64,000 bases of DNA from Gossypium raimondii (GCF_025698545.1 NC_068569.1:7006001-7070000), one strand, 5' to 3'. Positions 50,078-63,199 are shown, numbered from the stretch's first letter. Program-made: numbers and translations. Notes: a model not told the origin generated them from the letters alone.

Positions 50078-53000
50078 ATGACGTCGTCAACAACGAGCGC
50101 GGTTTACATCCACGTCATCGAAGACGTCATTAGCAAGGTTCGCGACGAGTTCATCAACAACGGTGGACCAGGCGAAGCTGTCCTCAATGAACTCCAAGGA
50201 GTAAAAGCCTTCTCCAATTTCCTTTTTATTCCAATTTTTTAAAATACGATTTTTAGGGTTTGGTTATTTGTTTTAGAAACTAGTAGGTTTTGGGACTTTA
50301 TGCGTTTAGATTTGATCTGATTGAAACTTTAGGGTTTGTTAATAATGTTATTGGAAGGAAATGATCTAGTTGAATTGATTACGTGGGATATTGGGTTTTA
50401 GCTTTGGGAGACGAAGATGATGCAAGCGGGCGCAATATGTGGTCCTATAGAGAGGTCTACGGGTCAGAAGCAACCCACTGCCGGTGGCCCAATTACGCCA
50501 GTGCACGATCTCAATGTCCCTTACGAGGGGACTGAGGAGTACGAAACTCCTACTGCTGATATGCTTTTCCCTCCGGTAACGGCTGTATTTTGACTGTTTT
50601 TATTCCATAAAATTGCGGTGATATTTTTTGTTTTTGTGATTTTTAGATATGGGGGTTTTAATTGTGTAGACTCCGTTGCAAACACCTGTTCCTACACCGT
50701 TGCCAGGAAGTGCAGATGGCTCTATGTATAACATCCCTACTGGAAGTAGTGATTATCCTACTCCTGTGAATGATGGTGCTAGTAATGCTGATGTGAAAGG
50801 TGGGAGGCCAAGCCCTTACATGGTAAATGCTTTGTAACTACCAGTCTACCACTTCCTTTAGGGAACATTGTGCTACAGTAGTTGTAATTTTCTAATTGCC
50901 ACAGAAAGGAAAAAGTAGCTGTTTGGCTTGTTGTAGATTTATTTCTGATATATTCTTATTGTTTTTTTGTTCCGCAGCAATCTCCTTCTCCTTGGTCAAA
51001 TCAAAGGACTCCACTAAGCGTAGATGTTAATGTTGGTTAGTATGATGTTAAAAGAGCAATCAGTTCTAATGCACATGGTTTGTTGATGCTAACTACTATT
51101 TTCTTGTAGCTTATGTGGAAGGGCGGGATGAGGTGGACAGAGGAACCTCAAATCAACCCCTGACACAGGTAACTCCTGTTATGAGTAACATTACAATTCC
51201 ATAATGGCATCTGGTTTTTTTATGGTTTGAAAACTCATGGGTCATGTGAAAAGGGATTGGTGTCGCAACACTTTAATCTGAATTTTCTGGGAAATATGTC
51301 CATCAAAAAACGAACTGTTGCGTAAGTTGGTGATTAGTTTTAATATTGGAGAAAATACCAGGACTTCTTTATGATGCCTCCTGGAAAGAGAAAACGTGAG
51401 GATTTTGCTACACAATATAACAACGGTGGATATATACCCCAACAAGATGGAGCTGGGGATTCTACATCCGAAGTTGCAAAGACAGAGGTTAGTGGTCCTT
51501 TGTGTAATATATCTACAAATCCGCATTTATTTTTCGTTGAAATATCTGGGTTAAATAGTAATATTGAAATTAGAGTTTTATGATTTTTCTGATTCATTTG
51601 TACTTCCCATTGTTCAGTAAAGAACATTCTCAGGATTAAAAGAATGTGTTCTTTATTATCTTTTGGTTGACCCAGAATGCTCTCATAGGTTAAAGGTCTT
51701 GGCAGTCGGTATGTGGCAGGTCTTTGAGATAGTGTGATAAGATGAGGTTGCTTTTCTCAACTTATAATGATCCCCTAACCTTTTAACCTGAATTCTTTTA
51801 TCCATTATTGTTAGATCTGCTAGAGACATGTTTTCTTTTTTTTTTGTCCCTGCATTCTTTTCTTTTTTTTATTACACCTTTTATCTTATTAAAAATGGAA
51901 AAGCAAACTTACTTCAAGCTCTGAGCTATAAGAGGAATATTCGTAAGGATACTTTATCATTCTAATTGTGGTCATTGTGATAAGATGAGGTTGGTTTCCT
52001 CCAGTTATAAATGATCCCTCCACCTGTTAGCCCTAATTTCTTTTTCTCCATTATTGTTAGATCTGCTTGTGACAAGCTGTTCCTTTTTTCTTTTATCCCT
52101 ACGTTCTTTTCTTTTTTGCTTATCTTCTATCTTAATAAAAATGCAAAAGAAAACATAGTTCAAGCTCTGAGCTATAATTTGATAAATGTTTATAATGAGA
52201 CTTCGTTATTCCAGAAGGGTACTTCTGTACCAGAATCGTTGTTGGAATATGTGGGTTTGGATTTGTTCTACACCATTCTTAATCACATGGTTCTGAACTT
52301 CAGGGAAGTAAGGGTTGTAATTTCCTGGGTAGACATGACTCAGCAACCACTGGCAAAACCAATATATTAGCTCACTTTGCTACATCATCACTGAAGATTT
52401 CTCAACTGGATGGACCAATTCCTGATCCATTTGAAGATATGCTTTCCACTCCCAATGTAAGTATCATATGCTTCCTTAAGTCAATTCCTAATCTAATTTG
52501 TGTAATTCTACAACTGACACCTTATGCATATGGTTTGGAATGACCTTGTCTCTTTGTTTCTTGTATGCATCATTGGAGAGTTTACTAACTTACAGGCTGT
52601 TGCCTTTTTATTTTCTTCTTTCACCTTAAAGATATACAATTATCAAGGAGTTGTCGGTGAAGACTATAATGTAGCGAACACACCGGCTCCCAATGGTAAT
52701 TTCAATGGGTGAACTGAATCTTGCATCTTTTATATGGCTACTCTCTCTCTCTCATCTAAGCACCTTATTTTTCTGGTTGACCTGCTTGTTTGTTTCATTG
52801 CCAGACCTTCAGGCTGCCACTCCTGCCCCTGTTGCCCAAAATGATACAGGAGACGACGACGATGATGAACCATTGAATGAAGATGACGATGATGATGATT
52901 TGGATGATGTGGACCAGGAGGAGCTGAACACGCAGCATCTAGTTTTGGCTCAATTTGATAAGGTGATTTTGCTAATTTGCAGCATCCATCATTGCTTCCC

Positions 53001-53311
53001 ATAGCCTATTCAGTAATTTGTATTTCTGCAAGTTTTGGTAGTCACCTTGTGCTGACTATAAACAAAGATGTTGTGCATTTTTGTTAACAGGTAACACGTA
53101 CAAAGAGCCGATGGAAATGCACCCTGAAGGATGGCATCATGCATATAAACAATAAGGACATTCTCTTTAATAAGGTGTGCTTCTTACTGAATGATATGTG
53201 GCTTGTTATTTCACTTGCATGCTTTCTGGCTTTGAGTCACTCTTCCTAAATCCAAGTTTCCTTTGCTAAATGCTTATGTTTTTGCAGGCAACAGGCGAAT
53301 TTGACTTCTGA
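50078..53311 (+). CDS. TFIIA-L: Transcription initiation factor TFIIA large (alpha/beta) subunit
   Basis: General Pol II factor that binds TBP-TATA and stabilises the pre-initiation complex. Eleven exons: 50078-50200, 50402-50575, 50670-50822, 50978-51035, 51110-51168, 51362-51487, 52304-52456, 52632-52695, 52805-52962, 53091-53174 and 53288-53311, all GT-AG, giving 391 residues. The N-terminal helical domain (YIHVIEDVISKVRDEFIN...VLNELQGLWETKM) and C-terminal beta-barrel (QFDKVTRTKSRWKCTLKDGI, DILFNKATGEFDF) are conserved. They are joined by a variable linker with PIPDPFEDMLSTP and an Asp-rich acidic stretch before the last domain. In yeast and animals the linker is cleaved in some species; here that is unknown. 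The start is the first ATG of exon 1 and matches the family. A C/T-rich leader with ACCCTAG (about 49908) resembles telo-box-containing leaders of housekeeping plant genes. Confidence 0.95.
51715..52185 (+). repeat. Tandem duplication in intron 6 of the TFIIA gene
   Basis: A block of about 245 bp starting GTGATAAGATGAGGTTG is repeated (about 51733-51970 and 51977-52180), with TTATTGTTAGATCTGCT and CAAGCTCTGAGCTATAA in both copies. The copies differ at many sites, so it is old. Confidence 0.75.
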
Positions 53312-54064
53312 TTTTGTTAGAGAAATGTCTATTTTGCCATATTATATTGCAGCAGTTACTCTTAAAGAGAGAGTCAAGGGGTATTACTGGGTGTTTCGTA
53401 ATTTTTCTTTAATTGAAATTAAAGTGAGAGCTTGATGGAAGGGCATGGGATTCCTTTATTTTTAATGTCTTCCATAAGACTTGGTTGGATGATTGTGGTA
53501 TTGTACATAAACAATGGAGGTTTTTCGGCCCTGGAATGGATTACTAGCTGAGATGCTCCATTAAGTTCTAAAAATTTTCTGCAATGAAATACCTAATTTC
53601 GTTTATGACTTACTTCATTTCTACTTATCTTGTTATTAGCTGAAAAAAATTCAGATTACACTGATCGGAACTTATCTAGTCTTGATTGAAGCAGTAACAG
53701 ATTGATATTTGTTTGGGGGCCTAATGCTAAAATACAAAACCATCAAAATGCCGGCAGTCCTGTTATTGTAATGCAACAACATAGAGTAATTGTGAGAATC
53801 CGATACTTGAGATTGTGAAACAAAACACGAGCTTAAAATCAACAATGATATCACTTGTAACACAAATCGGATGATATTCGTTCTTACAAGCAAAAACAGC
53901 AGGCAACAGCTGATCACTCAACTACTTATCATAGTATTGACTATGGAGAAAAGTGCCCTATCCATCATTTATGAACAAATCTGGTAAAATCAACCTCATA
54001 GCTGGGAAAAGCACAAAAGGTGAAGTGGTAAACCATATATAGATAAAATGCAAAAGCATAAACA
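53312..54064. other. 3' flanks of the TFIIA gene and the small minus-strand gene
   Basis: About 250 bases of TFIIA 3' UTR, then the downstream side of the convergent small gene. No further gene is seen. Confidence 0.5.
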
Positions 54065-54442
54065 TCACTGTGCATCATTGACAAGAACACATCTGGTTTG
54101 GAACAAAGCGAACAAAGTGGAAGCGTCCACATATGGTGCCCCACCCCCAACTGGCTCTTTCCAGGCAAATGCTGTCGGTACAAGTTCTGCAGCGGCTTTC
54201 ATGTCATCAGACTGTGGGAAGGGATGGGGGGATAAGGCGAGCGGTGTGAGCAGGGGAATTGGAGTTGCAGCAGCCTTACAAGTCCCAGCAGAAAACCCAA
54301 AATCTGGTTTCACGTGATCAATCTCAAGCGATGCCGGGGCATGCATTTGTAGCCTGGTCCTGGACATGGGTTGCTTCCCTTCTTTGCTATTGCCCATTCC
54401 CATAAATACGTTGTCAAATATGTTGCTGTTACCCCCCTCCAT
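54065..54442 (-). CDS. Small single-exon protein of unknown function, 125 aa
   Basis: Starts MEGGNSNIFDNVFMG with a short basic segment GKQPMSRTRLQMHAP, followed by Pro/Ala-rich sequence (PIPLLTPLALSPHPFP) and a C-terminal stretch with GGGAPYVDASTLFALFQTRC. No signal peptide, membrane segment or known domain is seen. Composition and codon use look like real coding DNA, and the opposite strand is less protein-like. It is convergent with the TFIIA gene. I cannot assign a function. It may be a plant-specific conserved unknown. Confidence 0.6.
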   Translation of the reverse strand: MEGGNSNIFDNVFMGMGNSKEGKQPMSRTRLQMHAPASLEIDHVKPDFGFSAGTCKAAATPIPLLTPLALSPHPFPQSDDMKAAAELVPTAFAWKEPVGGGAPYVDASTLFALFQTRCVLVNDAQ

Positions 54443-54474
54443 TGAAGTTGAAACTTGGCAGAGAAATAATTGAT

Positions 54475-56640
54475 ATGAATCAATTGTTAAATTACGAAAG
54501 GGATGGATTGGGTGAGTGAATCAAGAACTTGTCTTGGAAACCGGGAAAATGGGCTCGTTTTAACAGGGTGGGTAATTTCAAAGACAGTTATGAACTGATG
54601 GGCAACGGTCGCTTAACTCATAATTATTAACATTTGGGAGATTATTTTATTTTAGTGGCTAATAATATTCTTCCATTAAAGAATGAACAGTTATCCAAAG
54701 TCAGACATTTGATCGTTGTTTTTCCATACATGTTTTCCTTTTAACTGCAACAAACAAATTGCTTTTGTTTCTAAACAGAAAAAAAAAAAAAACGGTTAGT
54801 AATTTCAAGTATTTTTTTAGTAAGAACCAACAGAAGAATGAATTTAAGAAATTTGAGTGCAAAAATATTTTAGCTTAATTCAAAGTCAAACTCATTCATT
54901 CAATAGCTAAATTGTTTTGCGGAAGATCTGTTGTAGCCTCGACTTTTTATTTTTGGGGAAAATTTACATTTTGCTACCTGTACTTGACTTCAAGGTTCAA
55001 ATTGGTACATAAAGTTTACTTTTTATCCAATTAGATACCTAAGTTTAGCTTTAAGGTTCAATTTAATTTAAATTTGATTTATATATAATTAAATCCTTGA
55101 ATTTGACCTTTTAATCCAAATTAGTACTTAATTATTTGAACTAATTTGAACTATGAAATCAAGTTTAAGTACTTAATTGGACCAAAAAATTAGTACTAAA
55201 TTAAAGTTCAAGTCAAGTTTAGATACTTAATTGGACTAAAAAATCTTAAATACCAATTTAAACCTTGAAACCAAATTAAAATAGCAAAATATATATTTAG
55301 TATTTTTTCAAACACAAAATATTAATTCTAAGATCATTTGAATTTATCATTGTGAGCAAAGCTTTGATCTTTTAGTTTATTTATTTGTCATCCTACCATC
55401 ATCAAATCATGATTGCAGCCAAAATGTCACTATATTTAGTAAATTCATTTGCATTTATCCTTGTGAGCACAGCTTTGATCTTTGTAGTTTATTTATTTTT
55501 CATCCTACCATCATCAAATCTTGATTGTAGTTAAAATTTCACTATATTTAGTAAATTAAAATTTTTTTTGAACTATAAGAGTAAGACAAGCCCTAACAGC
55601 AACGCGACTAGCACGACTTAAATCCAATCACACCTGAAATGGTGAATATCCTAACCATCAAACTAACACACAAACTATTGCAATATTAATTAATTTTAAA
55701 AGCTACATATGCAGCTACTCTATCATTTATTTTCTCAAATGATGTTCTATTTAATGTTTAAACTCATTGTTCCATCTCACGTCAGTTAAGAAATATAGAA
55801 AGGTGGTTGTTACAGAGTATAAATCTAAACAAATATGTCTATTTTATGAAGGATACGTAATCTAACATTTAAAAAAAATAAAGTTGTAAAAGTTGAAATT
55901 TAATAAATATTTAATAAAATGATTGCACACAGATATTTATATTAAAATACGACTTAACAGAGAAAGTAAACAATGTGAAGTGATAAGATTGAAATCTTAA
56001 AAGGTAAGTCGATTTCTAATAGACTTAATTAATCTCTTATAATCGTCAGCTGTCAGCATTGACTATTGAATTTCAAATTTTCTAGCTCTGATTTTGTTGT
56101 TTCACTTAAAAGAGAAAAAATAATTGATGGGTTTTTTTTTAAAGATTTAATTATAAACTTGGCCTCAAATTATATTAATTTTCTCACTTAAGTATTTAAA
56201 ATGGTACTTGAAATTCAATTTCATCTCATTTTGCCCCAAAATACAATGCTAGTCAATATGACATGTTTTTGTTGGACATAGTACATGTTTGGGTAAAATG
56301 AGATGAAATTGATAATTTAGGTGTCACTTTAAATTAAAAAAATTAAATATAGTTTAAAGGTTAATTTTGTATTCAAATCTTTGTAATTATTGTTACTTAA
56401 AATTAGGAAATCCAAGGACTTCAAACACATTGAGGATAGGTTTTATGGAACATTAGGATCACATAATTAATTTTATTTTTGTTCAATAAGATCACATAAT
56501 TGAATTTAACTGAGTGTTACGGAATTTGGATTACAAACAGATTAGAGGGCAATTTTCTCTAATGTTTCTTTTCATTTTCAAGCAGTTACTAAAATTTTCA
56601 GTTAATAGAGTGAAAATTTCATTTTGTTCTCTCAAAATAT
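54475..56640. other. Intergenic region with decayed repeats
   Basis: AT-rich. Short, partly repetitive phrases with TTCAAATTGGTAC and ACTTAATTGGACC in both orientations at about 54970-55270 suggest a worn element. A clear 111-bp tandem duplication is at 55335-55554. No gene. Confidence 0.5.
55335..55554. repeat. 111-bp tandem duplication
   Basis: Copies begin at 55335 and 55446, each containing CATCCTACCATCATCAAATC, with about 10% differences. Confidence 0.8.
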
Positions 56641-56698
56641 TTATAATCCAAAAAAAAAAAAAAAAAACATAAGGAACAAATTTCCATTAAAACACTCA

Positions 56699-58792
56699 TC
56701 AGCGACCTATATGAAGAACTGTATCTGTACTCGACAAGGAATTCACAGAAAGACCCGTCCCAACTGATGAAGAAAACGAAACTATACAATCTGAGGCTAC
56801 GTTACTTGCTAAAGATACGTTAATAGCAGTGCTCTGAGGAGATAATGGTAAGGTTTGAAGGATAGAAGATGGATTATTTTGGGCATTGTCAAGTGGTATA
56901 TCAGGCAAACTGGCAGTGCCTTCCAGATAGCTCACCGCTTCTTTAATGGTGGGTCTCAAATCTGGTTTGGGGTTGGAACAAAGCAGGCCTAGTTTCAGAA
57001 CCTTCTCAATCTCCTCCACCACGTAATTGCCTTGTAATCTTGGATCGATAACATCAACAATGGCATCTCTTTTCCAGCACCTATTGACTAAATCAACTAG
57101 AAAAATGTCTTGGGGTGGCGCATTTGGTTCAAATGGCTTCCTCCCACAAGCAACTTCAAGAAGAAAAGCCCCGAAAGCAAACACATCGGCAGCTTTAGTA
57201 GCCCTTCCCATTCGGGTGAGTTCCGGATCGATATATCCTAGTGTTCCTACGAGGCGAGTCGTTTGTGGATCGCCGTCACGGTCGTACAATCTGGCAAGAC
57301 CGAAATCTCCGAGCCGTCCATTTAGATTGGAATCTAAGAGAACGTTGCTGGCTTTGACGTCTCTATGGAGCACAACTTGTTCCCATTCTTCATGGAGATA
57401 AAGAAGAGCCGATGCCACCCCTTTGATGATTTGGAACCTTTGAAACCAAGTAAGGGTGGGTTTATCATCGTCGAAGAGGAACTTGTCAAGGCTGCCATTT
57501 TCCATAAGATCATATACCAAAATGAGTTCTTTCTTACGCCTGCAATACCCAAGAAGCCGCACCAAGTTCTTATGCCTTAGCCTTCCCATGCTAACAATCT
57601 CTGAAACAAACTCCTTCATCCCCTGATTTGTTTCATGGGATACTTTCTTTACTGCAATTTGTTCATTGGAATAAGGGAGTGTACCTTTATAAACTTTCCC
57701 GAAACCTCCCGATCCAAGAAGCTGCTTGTCTTTGAAACCTTTGGTCGCTTTGTACAGTGTCTTGTAAGAGAACCTTTGAGGTCCATATTCCTTTTCCCAG
57801 TCTTCATGTACTTCCTCGTATTTCTTCATCCTGTAAACATATGCTGCTCCAATGATTATTAACAGCAAAGCAGCAGCTGCAATGATCGAAATTAATCGAA
57901 CTGTATTTCTTTGTCCACCATTTTTGGGAAGCTTTGGAAGCTTGGATATGTCAAGGCCTTGTGCTTCTCCGCTTCTATTGAAGCTCCAGCCCAGAATATA
58001 ATGGCTACTACTAGTGCTTTGAATTGAACCAGTTGCAGCAGAGAAACCAACACACATGACATCCTTTAGAATGCCCGAGAGATCGATTGATGTCGACAAG
58101 AGAGGCTGGTCTGGTTTTGGGGTTTTATCTGGCGCCAAGGTTACGTTGAGCAGTTCTTCTCCACCATTGTAGTCTATCCAAACCTGTATTGGATGTCCAT
58201 TTTTGAGGTCCAAACTCGTATTCTTCCTTTCTTCATTGGAAAAATATCCTGCTGGAACGGATTTGTTTGATTTCACGCCATTCAGATCAATTCCTACATG
58301 ATTGTCATCTATGTCGCCCATGTCAAGACTGAAGATGGTATCAAACTCCACAGCGAAGAAATGGTTGGAGGAATTGCCATTGTTTGACTCATTAACGAGT
58401 CCCAGATATTGGACTGCCTGAGCATGGCTAAAATCCGTAGATTCTGATATGACAAAGGCAAGTCCATGGCCACTAGATTCTTTGGATCCAGGAACAATGG
58501 CGATTACGAAATTCGTGGAGAAGGAAAGAGATCCGGCTGATCTTGAAGACGAAGAAACATTGAAGTTTATAGGAGATGGGTAGAAAGCATGGCCTTTCAG
58601 CAGTTTTAAATTATTGGTGAGCTGCAATAGACCATTGGAGCGGATGTTGGCACTCCCATCAAGTTGTAGTTTCGCATCACGGAAGCCATGGTTATAAATG
58701 AACTCTTCAGCTTCTTGAGCCTTTGCCATGGAAATCACAGCCACCAGGCACGAAAACAGCCAAAAAGGGACTGATGTAAAAGCAGGAGCCAT
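56699..58792 (-). CDS. L-type lectin-domain receptor-like kinase (LecRK), 697 aa
   Basis: Single-exon plasma-membrane receptor kinase for extracellular signals; members bind eATP, NAD-related or wall-derived ligands, and the ligand here is unknown. Residues 1-26 are a signal peptide. About 28-275 is a legume-lectin domain (FIYNHGF start, FAVEFDT and DIDDNHVGIDLN loop, IQVWIDYNG). About 298-320 is a membrane helix (LISIIAAAALLLIIIGAAYVY region). About 353-630 is the kinase. Key kinase residues are present: GSGGFGKVY loop (360-368), Lys382 in IAVKK, Glu398, HRD 476-478, DFG 496-498 and GTLGYIDPE activation end. With RD (Arg477) it should be an active kinase. The Ser-rich C-terminal tail is about 65 residues. 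Clade IV- or II-like by its DWEKEYGPQRFSYKTL juxtamembrane; the clade is uncertain. The start is the only Met giving a signal peptide. Confidence 0.95.
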   Translation of the reverse strand: MAPAFTSVPFWLFSCLVAVISMAKAQEAEEFIYNHGFRDAKLQLDGSANIRSNGLLQLTNNLKLLKGHAFYPSPINFNVSSSSRSAGSLSFSTNFVIAIVPGSKESSGHGLAFVISESTDFSHAQAVQYLGLVNESNNGNSSNHFFAVEFDTIFSLDMGDIDDNHVGIDLNGVKSNKSVPAGYFSNEERKNTSLDLKNGHPIQVWIDYNGGEELLNVTLAPDKTPKPDQPLLSTSIDLSGILKDVMCVGFSAATGSIQSTSSSHYILGWSFNRSGEAQGLDISKLPKLPKNGGQRNTVRLISIIAAAALLLIIIGAAYVYRMKKYEEVHEDWEKEYGPQRFSYKTLYKATKGFKDKQLLGSGGFGKVYKGTLPYSNEQIAVKKVSHETNQGMKEFVSEIVSMGRLRHKNLVRLLGYCRRKKELILVYDLMENGSLDKFLFDDDKPTLTWFQRFQIIKGVASALLYLHEEWEQVVLHRDVKASNVLLDSNLNGRLGDFGLARLYDRDGDPQTTRLVGTLGYIDPELTRMGRATKAADVFAFGAFLLEVACGRKPFEPNAPPQDIFLVDLVNRCWKRDAIVDVIDPRLQGNYVVEEIEKVLKLGLLCSNPKPDLRPTIKEAVSYLEGTASLPDIPLDNAQNNPSSILQTLPLSPQSTAINVSLASNVASDCIVSFSSSVGTGLSVNSLSSTDTVLHIGR

Positions 58793-58849
58793 TGTTAAAA
58801 GACTGAAAAGCTTCCTGGGTGTTACTGTTTAAGAGAAGAACCTGCATAA

Positions 58850-61800
58850 CATATACTTTTTATTTATTTCCTGGACCAACAACTTGCAGCAATTTATTAA
58901 ATGAATCTGTCAAGAATAATATTATGTATAATAATTCAACGATTTTAATTTTGAAAGATTCAATAGACAAAATTATCGACATCATGCATGTCACACCAAA
59001 GGGAAAATTTAGGTTATATTCACCTAAACATTGGGTCAAACTAGTTTCATTTATGCTTTAATTGCCCCCTACATGGTTTAAGAAAAATTAAGCTTTTTTT
59101 TCTTTCTAAAAATTAAAAAAATATATATTTGAAGTTTAAACTACCAAACAATTTCTAAAGGGAAAAAAGTCCAACAAATGGCAAACATTATCGTGCAATT
59201 TTCGAAATTACAGCACATTGCCGTAGTTACAAAAGTAGCACGGACTTGGTCTATCATTTGACTTTTGAAAATGTTTCGTTCCCACTCATCCGCATACCCG
59301 GCAATTTAGATTTTTTTACTTTAATTTCCACTACTTTTGGATTAAAAAAATTTTAAACTACTTTTTATTAAAAGATAAATAAATAAATTTTTATATGTTA
59401 TATTAAAAATTAAATTGATCATTTTTGTTAAATTTTTTATTATTAAAAGCTGATGTGATTGATAAAATAACCAAATAATTACATGTGATGTGTTGTGTAT
59501 TCCTCATGTTAACATATACAAATTAGTTTTAATAGTAAAATAAATAAAAATTTTAATAGAAAAACTTGTTTGCTTTTTATTTAACATATAAGGACAAATT
59601 TGTCTATTTTTTGAGCAAATGGACAAAATACAATCTTACTATTAATACAATAGCCTCCATAATACTTTTATCGTGCAAGCAATGAACTTTTATTTATAAA
59701 CCTTTAAATAGATAAAAGATATTTAATTGAGACAACTTCGTATCATTGAGCCTAAAACCCTCAATATTTATATTTTTGGTAATTTAACTATTATTATCTT
59801 TTAATTAAATTTGATTCTCAACCTTTCAAAAAAGAGTCAAATTATTTTTTTAGCGAAGATACTGACTAAAACATTAATTTTTTAAACAATATTGGTGTAA
59901 CAACCCACACCGTAGTCCACATGTACTTTCATGTTGACATGACACTATTTGTCTCAACAAATAAATTTAAAAATAAAAAAATTTAAATTCAAAAATTATT
60001 AAAAAGCTCATAAAAGTCTTAAAAATTAACATGAAGTACATGTGGATTGTTATTTGAGCCATCATGTATAAAAAATAACGTTTTAATAAATGTTTTCGTT
60101 AAAAAAGAACAATTTAACTCTTTTAGAAATATTAATGGTTAAATTCAATTTTTTAAAGGTTAAGAGTTAAATTTAGATAAAAAACAATGGTCAAATTGAC
60201 AAAATAATAAACATTAAGAACTAAATTTAATATTATATATATATACTTTTGTAAATAAAGCTTATTAATTTTGAAATTGGAGAGTTTGAAAAAAGCAAAT
60301 CGATCTAATAACGTTTATATTTTTATTTACACGTGATAAAAAAACTATATTTTCTAATTAAATTTTCGTATTTTAGAATATTCGTATTATTTATACATAT
60401 TTAAATAGAATATAAGCATATTTTTAAAATGTATAAAAAAATAACTACACCAGATTCCGGCTGCAATTCTTTAGTTATATGTTCATGTGTCAAAGCTCAA
60501 AGGCGTGAGGCATGCAATTAATTTTATTCTCCCCTCCAAAGGATTTTCATGTCACTGTCAAAGCATCTTCCTAATTCAGCGCCACATAGTTTACATTATT
60601 ATAGATAGATGATGTCATCAATTGGTCCATTTTTTTCCAAAGTAAATCAGCATTTATTCAAAATAATTATCTTCTAAATCACGAAGGATAGAATAAAAGA
60701 GTAATGACCTTAGCATATGTTGAAGAGCCAAGGGCGGCTTTGTCTTCACTTCTTCGGTTTCTGTTCTGCTTTGTAAAGCTGAGGTATAAATATGGAGCAT
60801 TAGACAGTAACTAATCCATTTATATATTCCTTTTTAAAAATGTCTTCTTCTTTGTCATATATTATTATCTAAGATATCCGAATATTTTGGACATAAAAAT
60901 GGGAAACTTTTATTTTTTATATCAATAAATTTAAATTAATATAATATATTTTTGTATTTAACTCTATTTTTTTAGCACAATGTCTAAAATTATTTATAGT
61001 CCCCCTCCAATCCATAAATAGGAGGATAATGTGCTTCAGCATACGTCCTTTTATATTGACAATAATAGCCATACTAATCGGATTAAGACCCAATTGACAA
61101 TATTTTTTAAAATTATTATATATAATATAAGTTAATAACGTATTTTTGGCATGGATTTATAGGGGAGAAATAATAATTAATTTGATGTGAATAAAGGAAG
61201 TAGAGAAGACACAAGTGTAGATGTTTGATAGAGAAGGTGGTTCAGTCATGAAATAAAAACATTGACCTATGTAGAGCAAGGGCGTTCAATAATTTGAACA
61301 CAATAGCCATCAGGATATTGACAAATTCAGGCATTCTTTACAGATTCTCAACCACCTTAATTATATTAATATAGGAAATCCTCGAATCCTTATCTCATTA
61401 ACTTGCAACCTTCGAGAATTTGTCAGAACATGCATGCCATCATTGCCTTGTTTACACAGCTCAACAAATACTTGCAGGTAGATGTTTTGCAACCTTGATT
61501 GGGGCATGCAAGTAGATATTCACAAATTTAGCCACTTCCTTAAATAGTCTGTTGCACAATCTTGGTTGGTACATGCAAATCGGAATATTAACAATTGAAT
61601 TTTAGTTTTGAATTTTGAAAAATAAAGAGATTATATTCTTAAAAAAATAAAAATATAAAGATTAAATTTTAAATTTGTAAAGAGTTAGGGACCAATAATA
61701 TATTTAACACTTTTTATGTAATAATTGAAACAACAATCTCAAATTTGACAAATTTAGCCAACATTATTGTTGAGCAGTTGAGATACTGTAAAAAGGTAGA

Positions 61801-63150
61801 AAATGTTGGTCTCCTTTGAGTGAGGAATTCTTTTTTCTTCTATGAACAAAGTTTCAGAAAAGGAGGCCTCACCATTATTGAGTAACGTATATTAATAAGG
61901 TAGTTGATGTTAAATTCAATTTTAGTGAATTTTCTTAAGATCGACAGTTTGAGAATTTTAGATTTGATGATGTTGATATTTGTTGATACAATTATACAAT
62001 AAGGAGGGAATATGGATGAGAGAGTAATGATTGTTATGGAGGCCGGTTTATCTAGTCGGAAGTTATAAAGAGTGGGGGAATATGAATGAGAGAATGATGG
62101 TTGCTATGGAGGCCGGTTTATCTGGTCAGGGTGAAGAGTCGGAGGTTACAAAGAGTGAAGATAAGAGGAATATGAAGGCTAAGGGTTAAAGGTAAGTTAC
62201 AAGAATATAGATTTGATTTCTTGGAGAGTAGATCTCTTCTTCCTTGTTCCAAGAGGCATTTATAGGGAAGGATCTGTGTAAGGTCACGTTAATGTGTTGG
62301 ACTTGCATTAAGCCATCATTAGGGGATGCGTGGGGTGGATGTCTTCGATGGGAGATATATCTGATAAGACAGATCCTATCATTTATTCTGCCTAGATGGT
62401 ATGGAACATTTGAACCTATGTAGTATTTGGTGACCAACAACTTCATACTTCCAATGAAGCTTAGGTATTCGGATAGTGGATAGCTTGCACTTGTTTGAAT
62501 GGTCATCCTGAAAAGGAAAACTCGCAAGTGACCTTCCAGTTTATTGGTGACAGTCTTACCATTTGAACACCTTTCTAGCTTGCCATGTATCTTGATGCCA
62601 ATGAAAGTAAAACAATATTTTAAATTAAAAACAAACATAAAATTAGATTTATGAAACTATTAATTAGAAACTTCAGTAATTTGATTATATGCTGAAATTC
62701 TTCAAGGAACAACGAACACTTAAATAGCATGATACAAGACAAATAAAATCACCATTGGATATTCTAGCTTGTCGTACCTAAGACAAAAGTTCTCCACATA
62801 CATGCAAGTAGCGAGCAACCCTAAGCTTCCACTTTAATTTATTTGGCACGTTTAGAATTAATGTTTAAGTTGGTAGTTAATTTTTTCAACAATATTACTT
62901 CTAAGATTTAAGTTTATTTATTGTTATTAAAAAATACACTATATCTTCCCACTATTCTCCGCACTTATTTATATCTTTCTTTATTATCTGACTACTAAAA
63001 TGCTTAATTCCCTTCACCATTATAATATATTCTTTATTGATTCTTTAAAAAGCATCCTAAAACACAGGTATCAACGCTGCCTTAGTTTACATTTGTCTTG
63101 CAAGACATTAAAAAAAACAGAGAGAGAGAGAGATCATTGACAATAAGAAT
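58850..63150. other. Long intergenic region downstream of the LecRK promoter
   Basis: Mostly AT-rich DNA. A worn inverted pair with CCACATGTACTTCATG-like arms is seen at about 59910-60050. A TATA-like TATAAATA lies near 60783 without a clear gene. Tandem copies of a block of about 70 bp occur at 62004-62158. A 150-codon open frame on the minus strand (62186-62638) has no recognisable domain. I cannot support any gene here. Confidence 0.5.
62004..62158. repeat. Tandem duplication of about 70 bp
   Basis: Two copies containing GGAATATGGATGAGAGAG / GGAATATGAATGAGAGAA and GGAGGCCGGTTTATCT, starting about 62004 and 62074. The second copy has a small insertion. Confidence 0.75.
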
Positions 63151-63199
63151 ATTAGAATTGAAATTTATCAATACCACATTTTAAGAAAGATGGTAAGAA

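Noticed and set aside
57027-57862. Plus-strand open frames within the LecRK gene
   Set aside because: They are antisense shadows of the conserved kinase domain.
60725-60755. A miR169-like string near AGCCAAGGGCGGCTT
   Set aside because: It does not match the miR169 sequence well, and I see no extended hairpin around it.
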